From assembly GCA_905192935.1 (NCBI GenBank), contig CAJJMX010000047.1, positions 1 to 10,348 of the forward strand: DNA of 10,348 nt. Reading direction: 5' to 3'. Source of the stretch: an uncultured Mailhella sp. (GTDB lineage: Bacteria; Desulfobacterota; Desulfovibrionia; Desulfovibrionales; Desulfovibrionaceae). Positions 6,715-10,348 of the stretch are shown here, piece by piece. Within the stretch, counting starts at the first letter, position 1. Every line of letters begins with the position of its first letter. The translations under genes and the position numbers were made by a program. Under the pieces are notes generated by a model, which made no database searches, had not been told where the DNA came from, and saw nothing but the letters and a program-made list of their open reading frames with translations.

Positions 6715-6742
6715 TTGATGTTTCTCAGCAACGCGCTACACT
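6715..6742 (+). promoter_or_regulatory. Candidate promoter of the Fe-S protein gene
   Basis: TTGATG (6715-6720) and TACACT (6737-6742) are spaced by 16 bases and would start transcription near 6749, giving a leader of about 165 bases before the GTG start at 6916. TATATC at 6653-6658, downstream of the palindromes, is an alternative -10. Neither can be preferred from sequence alone. Confidence 0.3.
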
Positions 6743-6773
6743 TGCCCTGCCAAATTGAGCGCATGACCCTTGT

Positions 6774-6825
6774 CGTGACGGAGCGTTCAGAATCATGAAA
6801 GCGCTTTTTTTCGCCGTCCGTCACG
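6774..6825 (+). repeat. Inverted repeat in the leader of the Fe-S protein gene
   Basis: CGTGACGGA (6774-6782) pairs perfectly with TCCGTCACG (6817-6825). Inside it a smaller stem, AGCG (6782-6785) with CGCT (6802-6805), is followed directly by T7, which looks like a weak terminator. The two structures share bases, so they could be alternative folds. Further on, CCTTCCGGAAGG at 6864-6875 is a perfect 12-bp palindrome. Together they make the 165-base leader unusually structured. Confidence 0.4.
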
Positions 6826-6915
6826 CCATTGCAGAGCCGTTTTCCCTCCGATCCCGCCACAGACCTTCCGGAAGGCGGCCGTCCTTCGCTCCGACACCAT
6901 ACAAGGAGATTGCCT

Positions 6916-8184
6916 GTGGGACATCACCTCATGCTTGAAAAACAGTCCGCCTACGGACGCATGATCGACAGACTCAACCGCTTTCCCCAGGGCGCGCCGG
7001 AATCGGAAACGCTCTATTCCATCCTGAAAATGCTCTTCACGGAGAAGGAAGCCGACCTGGTGGCGCAGATGCCCATCAAGCCCTTCACCGCCGCCGACGC
7101 CGCCAAGCGCTGGAACATGTCCGAGACCGAGGCTCACAAGATCCTGGACAATCTGGCGAGCCGCGCCATGCTCGTGGACATGGACAATCACGGCGAACAG
7201 ATGTACTGCCTGCCCCCGCCCATGGCCGGATTCTTCGAATTCTCCATGATGCGCGTGCGTCAGGACGTGGATCAGAAGACCCTCGCCGAACTCTTCAACC
7301 AGTACATCAACGTGGAAGAAGACTTCATGCGCGAGCTCTTCGTCACCGGCGACACGGGCCTCGGCCGCGTCTTCGTGCAGGAGCCCACGGTCAAGGAACC
7401 CTACGCCATGGAGATCCTCGACTGGGAAAAGGCCACGCACGTCATCGAAACGGCCTCCCAGTGCGGCATCAGCATGTGCTACTGCCGCCACAAGAAGCAG
7501 CATCTCGGCACGGCCTGCGACGCCCCCATGGACATCTGCATGACCTTCAACACCGCGGCCCATTCGCTCATCAAACACGGCCACGCCCGCGAGGTCAGCA
7601 AGAGCGAGTGCCTCGAACTTCTGCATCAGGCCTGGGAACACAACCTCGTGCAGTTCGGTGAAAACGTCCGTCAGGGCGTGAACTTCATCTGCAACTGCTG
7701 CGGCTGCTGCTGCGAGGCCCTCGGCGCCGTGAAGCGCTTCCAGATGACGCAGACCATACACTCGAACTTCATCATGCAGAGAAACGAATCCGCCTGCGTC
7801 AACTGCGGCCGCTGCGTCCAGCTCTGCCCCGTGAACGCCCTCACCATGGAACGCGACGCCGAAGGCAAAAGACACATCGACTTCAACGCCGAACTGTGCC
7901 TCGGCTGCGGCGTGTGCACCCGCGGCTGCAATCACGGCGCCATCACCCTCGTGCCCCGTCCCGAGCGCACCATCACGCCGCTCAACACCACCCACAGGGC
8001 CGTGGTCATGGCCACCGAGCGCGGCAACCTTCAGGACCTCATCTTCGACAACCGCATGCTCTTCAGCCATCGTCTGCTGGCGGGCGTGCTCGGCGCCATC
8101 CTGAAGATGCCCTCCGTGAAGCGCTCCCTCGCTCAGAAGCAGCTCAAGTCCCGCTTCATCGAGAAGATCTGCGAAAGGATCTAG
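6916..8184 (+). CDS. Uncharacterised Fe-S protein: winged-helix-like N-terminus, Cys-rich domain, two [4Fe-4S] ferredoxin motifs (GTG start)
   Basis: A 422-residue protein with 22 cysteines, no signal peptide and no membrane segment. Residues about 32-95 look like a winged helix (FTAADAAKRWNMSETEAHKI, then LASRAMLVD). The middle domain has Cys183, then CYCRH (Cys188, Cys190), Cys201 in CDAPMD, Cys208, Cys232 and the compact cluster CNCCGCCC (Cys259-Cys266). A bacterial-type 2x[4Fe-4S] ferredoxin domain follows: CX2CX2CX3C at 294/297/300/304 (then Pro) and 328/331/334/338, the second with Asn where Pro is usual. The GTG start at 6916 follows AAGGAG (6903-6908) by seven bases; the in-frame ATG at 6829 has no ribosome site. 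It is a single-gene unit with a long leader and a terminator. Similar unnamed proteins occur in anaerobes. A redox or electron-transfer role is likely; DNA or protein binding by the N-terminus is inference. Confidence 0.9.
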   Translation: MGHHLMLEKQSAYGRMIDRLNRFPQGAPESETLYSILKMLFTEKEADLVAQMPIKPFTAADAAKRWNMSETEAHKILDNLASRAMLVDMDNHGEQMYCLPPPMAGFFEFSMMRVRQDVDQKTLAELFNQYINVEEDFMRELFVTGDTGLGRVFVQEPTVKEPYAMEILDWEKATHVIETASQCGISMCYCRHKKQHLGTACDAPMDICMTFNTAAHSLIKHGHAREVSKSECLELLHQAWEHNLVQFGENVRQGVNFICNCCGCCCEALGAVKRFQMTQTIHSNFIMQRNESACVNCGRCVQLCPVNALTMERDAEGKRHIDFNAELCLGCGVCTRGCNHGAITLVPRPERTITPLNTTHRAVVMATERGNLQDLIFDNRMLFSHRLLAGVLGAILKMPSVKRSLAQKQLKSRFIEKICERI

Positions 8185-8206
8185 CGTCCGGCCTCACAAC
8201 GGAAAA

Positions 8207-8239
8207 AAGGCGCGGCCCTGCGGTCGCGCCTTCTTTTTT
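8207..8239 (+). terminator. Intrinsic terminator of the Fe-S protein gene
   Basis: AAGGCGCG (8207-8214) pairs with CGCGCCTT (8225-8232), a perfect 8-bp stem around a 10-base loop, followed by C and T6 (8234-8239). It lies 22 bp after the stop codon and confirms that the Fe-S gene is transcribed as the last or only gene of its unit. Confidence 0.9.
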
Positions 8240-8248
8240 GCTGAAAAT

Positions 8249-8307
8249 CCGGGAAGATGCGCAGGGACGTTTCGGAAGGACCTTTTTCCGCAAGGCCGTC
8301 TTCCCGG
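8249..8307. repeat. Long inverted repeat downstream of the Fe-S gene terminator
   Basis: CCGGGAAGA (8249-8257) and TCTTCCCGG (8299-8307) are perfect 9-bp complements enclosing a smaller hairpin, CGGAA (8273-8277) with TTCCG (8286-8290). It is not followed by a T-tract in either direction, so it is not an obvious terminator. It could be part of a small RNA or a remnant structure. Confidence 0.35.
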
Positions 8308-8375
8308 CGGCCTTTCCATGTCCGCGCACCGCTCCGGCTCCCGGCCCCGGAAGGCGCGGCGCTTCCCGGCTACGG

Positions 8376-8499
8376 CCCGGCCCCTGCTACGACTTTCTGA
8401 CGGCTTCAGGCTCCCCGACTACGGATTCGGTCCCGGATTCGGCTTCCTGCTCCGGCCACGCCCCCGGCCCCTGCTTCCGGACTCTGCTACGGATTCAAC
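8376..8499. repeat. Degenerate direct repeat, period about 87 bp, in a gene-free spacer
   Basis: The 13-mer CCCGGCCCCTGCT occurs at 8376-8388 and again at 8463-8475. The following 30 or so bases can also be aligned with a few substitutions and one two-base gap. CTACGGATTC and CCCGGATTCGG motifs recur between them. The spacer 8240-8537 contains no protein gene I can support: open frames through it lack a ribosome site and show only low-complexity Pro/Ser/Ala translations. It may be a decayed duplication. Confidence 0.35.
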
Positions 8500-8537
8500 C
8501 TCCCGCTCCCGCTCCTGCTCCCCCCTTCTCCGGGCAC

Positions 8538-8578
8538 AAAAAAACGGACACGGATGCGCGCATCATCCATGTCCGTTT
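8538..8578 (-). terminator. Intrinsic terminator of the tRNA gene
   Basis: On the minus strand a 9-bp stem, AAACGGACA with TGTCCGTTT, continues past one mismatch into GGATG/CATCC and ends in T7 (8544-8538). It lies 14 bp after the encoded CCA of the tRNA and fits a dedicated tRNA terminator. On the plus strand the T-tract after the stem is only T3, so action there should be weaker. Confidence 0.85.
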
Positions 8579-8592
8579 CTCATTCCGAAGAA

Positions 8593-8668
8593 TGGTGGAC
8601 CCGGCAGGCCTCGAACCTACGACAATCCGGTTATGAGCCGGGGGCTCTACCAACTGAGCTACGGGTCC
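8593..8668 (-). tRNA. tRNA with CAU anticodon, probably tRNA-Ile2 (lysidine type)
   Basis: A complete 76-base cloverleaf including encoded CCA. The acceptor stem GGACCCG/CGGGTCC is perfect, the D arm is GCTC-AGTTGGTA-GAGC, the anticodon loop CTCATAA carries CAU, and the T arm GTAGG-TTCGAGG-CCTGC has one G-U pair. The top pair of the anticodon stem, position 27 with 43, is C-A and does not pair. CAU occurs in initiator Met, elongator Met and Ile2. The first is excluded because the 1-72 pair is a normal G-C. C4-G69 and C5-G68 are the acceptor pairs that mark Ile2 for TilS lysidine modification in E. coli, and the loop resembles the Bacillus subtilis Ile2 loop, so Ile2 is favoured over elongator Met. 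Automatic annotation may call it Met. Confidence 0.93.
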
Positions 8669-8678
8669 AGCAGCGGAA

Positions 8679-8707
8679 AATATGCCTCTATTCTTCCCGT
8701 TTGGCAA
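8679..8707 (-). promoter_or_regulatory. Candidate tRNA promoter
   Basis: On the minus strand TTGCCA (8707-8702), a 17-base spacer and CATATT (8684-8679) form a reasonable sigma-70 promoter. The predicted start, near 8672, leaves only about 4 bases before the mature tRNA 5' end. The short AT-rich patch is distinct from the GC-rich flanks. Confidence 0.5.
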
Positions 8708-8740
8708 GAGAAAAAACCATGAGTTCCGCGGAAAATTTCA

Positions 8741-8846
8741 GGAAGACGCGGCCGCTGCGTCCTCCGCCGCTCCCGAAAGGGAGCGCCCCCGATCCCGACC
8801 GCGCCGGGAAATGCCCGCCGCATCCTTCTTTCCTCCCGCAAGGGAG
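8741..8846 (+). other. Gene-free spacer with GNRA-capped hairpins
   Basis: The stretch 8708-9109 has no supportable gene; it is strongly pyrimidine-rich on the plus strand. At its left side three hairpins follow each other: GACGC/GCGTC (8745-8749 and 8757-8761, extended by GGA/TCC), CGCTCCC-GAAA-GGGAGCG (8768-8785), and CTCCC-GCAA-GGGAG (8833-8846). The last two share their stem and both carry GNRA tetraloops when read on the plus strand only, which suggests a plus-strand RNA. No promoter or T-tract terminator could be assigned. Confidence 0.3.
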
Positions 8847-9109
8847 CATGACGAAAAACGCCGCGCCCTCCCCGCGTCCGGCGCGTTTCCGGCCGCAGCG
8901 CCGTTTCCCGTGCAGGCCGGTCCCCCAAAAAGCACGCCTTCCGTTCCCGTCCCTGTCTCCGAAGCCTCCGTCCCTATCTCCGCGCCTCTTCCCCGGCGTT
9001 CCCCTCCCGGGGAGCCTTCGCCGCCGTGCCAGAAAGCTCTCCCCACAGTCTCCGGGCGCATTCTCTCTTCCGCCGCCCTCTCCCCGCTCTCTCCTTCCCC
9101 GAGCCGGGC

Positions 9110-9146
9110 AAAAAAAATCCCCCCGCTTCCAAAGAGGCAGGGGGAT
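9110..9146 (-). terminator. Intrinsic terminator of the perR-rbr transcript
   Basis: On the minus strand ATCCCCC and GGGGGAT (9146-9140 and 9123-9117) form a 7-bp stem. After one mismatch it continues as a 5-bp stem GCCTC/GAAGC containing a wobble pair, and it ends in T8 (9117-9110). No other minus-strand gene lies between it and rubrerythrin, whose stop is about 200 bp upstream, so it probably ends the perR-rbr message. Confidence 0.85.
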
Positions 9147-9348
9147 GGTCTCCCTCGGCGTGCTTTTCAGACGACATTCCGCTTTCGTCCGAAAGACAGA
9201 GGGGGGAGACGGCCGAGGAAATACGGGCCGCGGGGGGCCTCGTCATCGACGAGGGAACACGCGCCCGAGGATGGGAGGACATCCTCATGAGGCGGACGGA
9301 AAACATGCTCTTTTTCCGCCGCCCGGCGCGCGTTCCGCGCCGCGGCTC
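9147..9348 (-). other. Highly structured 3' untranslated stretch after rubrerythrin
   Basis: Between the rbr stop and the terminator lie several strong inverted repeats: GGCGG/CCGCC plus CGGAAAA/TTTTCCG (9291-9323, 12 bp with one bulged base), GAGGATG/CATCCTC (9267-9286), CCTCGTC/GACGAGG (9238-9254), GTCTCCC/GGGAGAC (9148-9154 with 9204-9210) and, overlapping it, CCTCGGC/GCCGAGG (9153-9159 with 9212-9218). The last two share two bases and cannot both form fully. CTTTCG/CGAAAG (9182-9195) sits in their loop. No credible protein is encoded. It may be a stabilising 3' region or the source of a small RNA. Confidence 0.4.
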
Positions 9349-9912
9349 CTACAGAGCCTGGAAGTATTCGCGGGGATGCGCGCAGGCCGGGCAGGACTCG
9401 GGAGCCTCGAGGCCTTCATGCACATAGCCGCAGTTCTGGCAGCGCCACACGCGGGGCTTGTCGGACTTGAACACGGTGTCCGCCTCGATGGCCGCGGCAA
9501 AGGCGAGGAAACGCGCCTCATGATGCTTTTCCGCCACGGCGATGTTGCGCATGACGGCGGCGATGGCGGGGAAGCCTTCGGCCTCGGCCACGTCGGCAAA
9601 GGAGGGATACATGTCGGAGTATTCCTCGTTTTCACCGGCGGCCGCAGCCTTCAGATTGTCGAGCGTGCTGCCGATGACGCCGGCAGGATAGCTCGCCGTG
9701 ATCTCCACGCTGCCGCCTTCAAGGAACTTGAACAGGCGCTTGGCGTGTTCCTTTTCCTGGTTCGCGATCTCTTCAAAAGCCTTCTGCATCTCCACATAGC
9801 CGTCCTTCTTGGCCTGGGAGGCAAAATAGGTGTAGCGGTTGCGGGCCTGGGATTCACCGGCAAAGGCGGTGAGGATATTCTTTTCAGTCTGGGTACCCTT
9901 CAAAGATTTCAT
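9349..9912 (-). CDS. rbr: Rubrerythrin
   Basis: A 187-residue non-haem iron peroxidase that reduces hydrogen peroxide in the anaerobe's cytoplasm. Residues 1 to about 148 form the four-helix diiron domain. Ligands visible are Glu20, Glu53 and His56 (EKEH), Glu94 and Glu97, and Glu128 and His131 (EKHH). A C-terminal rubredoxin-like domain binds one iron through CX2C-X12-CX2C (CQNCGYVHEG and CPACAHP). The N-terminus MKSLKG-TEKNILTAFAGESQARNRY matches Desulfovibrio vulgaris rubrerythrin as I remember it, and the length (191 there) is nearly equal. AGGAG (9925-9921) lies eight bases before the ATG. It starts 35 bp after perR ends and is probably co-transcribed, so peroxide-responsive control by PerR is expected. 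Confidence 0.97.
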   Translation of the reverse strand: MKSLKGTQTEKNILTAFAGESQARNRYTYFASQAKKDGYVEMQKAFEEIANQEKEHAKRLFKFLEGGSVEITASYPAGVIGSTLDNLKAAAAGENEEYSDMYPSFADVAEAEGFPAIAAVMRNIAVAEKHHEARFLAFAAAIEADTVFKSDKPRVWRCQNCGYVHEGLEAPESCPACAHPREYFQAL

Positions 9913-9947
9913 GGGAAATTCTCCTGATGGTAGGCAGAGGGGGCTTG

Positions 9948-10348
9948 TCAGCAGGCGCGCCTCTGATTCGCTTCCTGCATGGCGTCCGCCGCGGCGGCGG
10001 ACTTGCGCTCACATTCTTCACAAATGCCGTCGTATTCCACCCTGACGGTGGTTATCCTGAAACCCGGGACGCGAAGCGAACCTATGCCCGGTTCGTCCTT
10101 CCCGTCCGTAAAAACGTCGGCCACGCGTCCGCACACATGACAGCGCACGTGGCGATGAGGCTCCACTCTTCCGTCAAAGCGGCGCATGTTGCCGGCGGAG
10201 TCTATTTTCAGCACTTCACCCATCTCAGCCAGAAGATCCAGATTGCGATAGACCGTTCCCAGGCTGATGTGCGGCATGCGTGCCTTGACTATGGTGTACA
10301 GCTCATCGACCGTGGGATGAGTGTTCACCTTGCGAAGTTCCTCAAGAA
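9948..10348 (-). CDS. perR: Fur-family peroxide regulator PerR, N-terminus cut by window edge
   Basis: About 133 C-terminal residues are present; the frame stays open to the window edge, reading LEELRKVNTHPTVDELY, which matches the usual Fur/PerR helix, so the true start lies beyond 10348 and the GTG at 10328 is internal. The recognition helix is ISLGTVYRNLDLL. Regulatory metal ligands are visible: His in THPTVD, Asp in RRFDG, and His-X-His in PHRHVRC. Two CXXC pairs (CHVCG and CEEC) hold the structural zinc. In the position where PerR has Asp and Fur has Glu, the best alignment by eye gives Asp (GKDEPG), favouring PerR. Such proteins repress peroxide-defence genes until metal-catalysed histidine oxidation releases them. 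Rubrerythrin follows by 35 bp, as in Desulfovibrio vulgaris. Any PerR box would be outside the window. Confidence 0.9.
   Translation of the reverse strand, partial: LEELRKVNTHPTVDELYTIVKARMPHISLGTVYRNLDLLAEMGEVLKIDSAGNMRRFDGRVEPHRHVRCHVCGRVADVFTDGKDEPGIGSLRVPGFRITTVRVEYDGICEECERKSAAAADAMQEANQRRAC

Noticed and set aside
306..8294. 13-mer TTTTTCCGCAAGG occurring before the MOSC gene (306-318) and near 8282-8294
   Set aside because: Two copies with unrelated flanks, one partly serving as a ribosome-site region; chance repetition is sufficient.
8593..8668. tRNA as an integration site for a mobile element
   Set aside because: No integrase, no direct repeat of the tRNA 3' end and no foreign-looking genes are present on the 3' side (below 8593).
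8974..9306. 110-residue minus-strand frame after rbr as a small gene such as rdl
   Set aside because: It runs straight through the terminator at 9110-9146, lacks the CXXC pairs of a rubredoxin-like protein and has no ribosome site.
8669..9348. RNase P RNA, 6S RNA, tmRNA or SRP RNA in the gene-free spacer
   Set aside because: I looked for the conserved RNase P core, the tmRNA tag and tRNA-like ends and the SRP GNRA/loop motif on both strands and found none. A stretch GAGGAAATACGGGC (9215-9228) only loosely resembles the RNase P core GAGGAAAGTCCGGGC.
1..9471. GTCGGACTTGA occurring near 1, 6709 and 9461
   Set aside because: The copies fall in the ABC gene, the intergenic region and antisense of rbr with different flanks; no spacing or symmetry suggests a functional element.
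8554..9927. 457-residue open frame on the plus strand through the tRNA and antisense to rubrerythrin
   Set aside because: It crosses the tRNA gene and the rbr gene in antisense, has no ribosome site and a Pro/Arg/Ser-rich translation without a recognisable domain.

Overview
The window is GC-rich and densely coded, and it reads as a strictly anaerobic sulfate-reducer-type bacterium, most likely Desulfovibrionaceae. The best clue is the rubrerythrin near the right end, which from memory matches Desulfovibrio vulgaris rubrerythrin almost residue for residue in its N-terminal half and sits directly behind a PerR-type regulator, as in that species. Fused MoaC-MogA and an Fe-S protein with 22 cysteines fit the same picture. 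No lineage search was possible.

Left block (1-2961, + strand): a molybdenum/tungsten cofactor operon. It holds the C-terminal end of an ABC transporter ATPase (probably tungstate or molybdate uptake), a stand-alone MOSC-domain protein, a MoaC-MogA fusion and MoaA, closed by a strong intrinsic terminator. The MoaC half lacks the catalytic aspartate (Arg at position 128 in a frame collinear with E. coli MoaC), the most specific oddity here.

Second block (about 3009-6564, + strand): a GntR/FCD regulator, possibly preceded by a 19-residue leader ORF, then a compact znuA-znuC-znuB zinc (or manganese) importer operon with overlapping genes. A -35-like TTGACA and a hairpin/T-tract lie between the regulator and znuA. 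The operon ends in a hairpin terminator.

Third block (6565-8239): a 406-bp intergenic region rich in palindromes, including a near-perfect CRP/FNR-type site and overlapping candidate promoters on both strands. It precedes a single-gene unit for an unnamed protein that joins an N-terminal winged-helix-like domain, an unusual cysteine-rich middle domain and two [4Fe-4S] ferredoxin motifs. This protein and its regulatory region are the best candidates for something not well described.

Fourth block (8240-9348): about 1.1 kb without a convincing protein gene. It contains a minus-strand tRNA with anticodon CAU (features favour the lysidine-type tRNA-Ile2) with its own promoter and terminator, degenerate repeats, two GNRA-capped hairpins, and a series of hairpins ending in a minus-strand terminator.

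Right block (9349-10348, - strand): rubrerythrin (rbr) and the start-truncated perR upstream of it, a peroxide-defence operon. The hairpin series in the fourth block lies in what would be the 3' untranslated part of this transcript.
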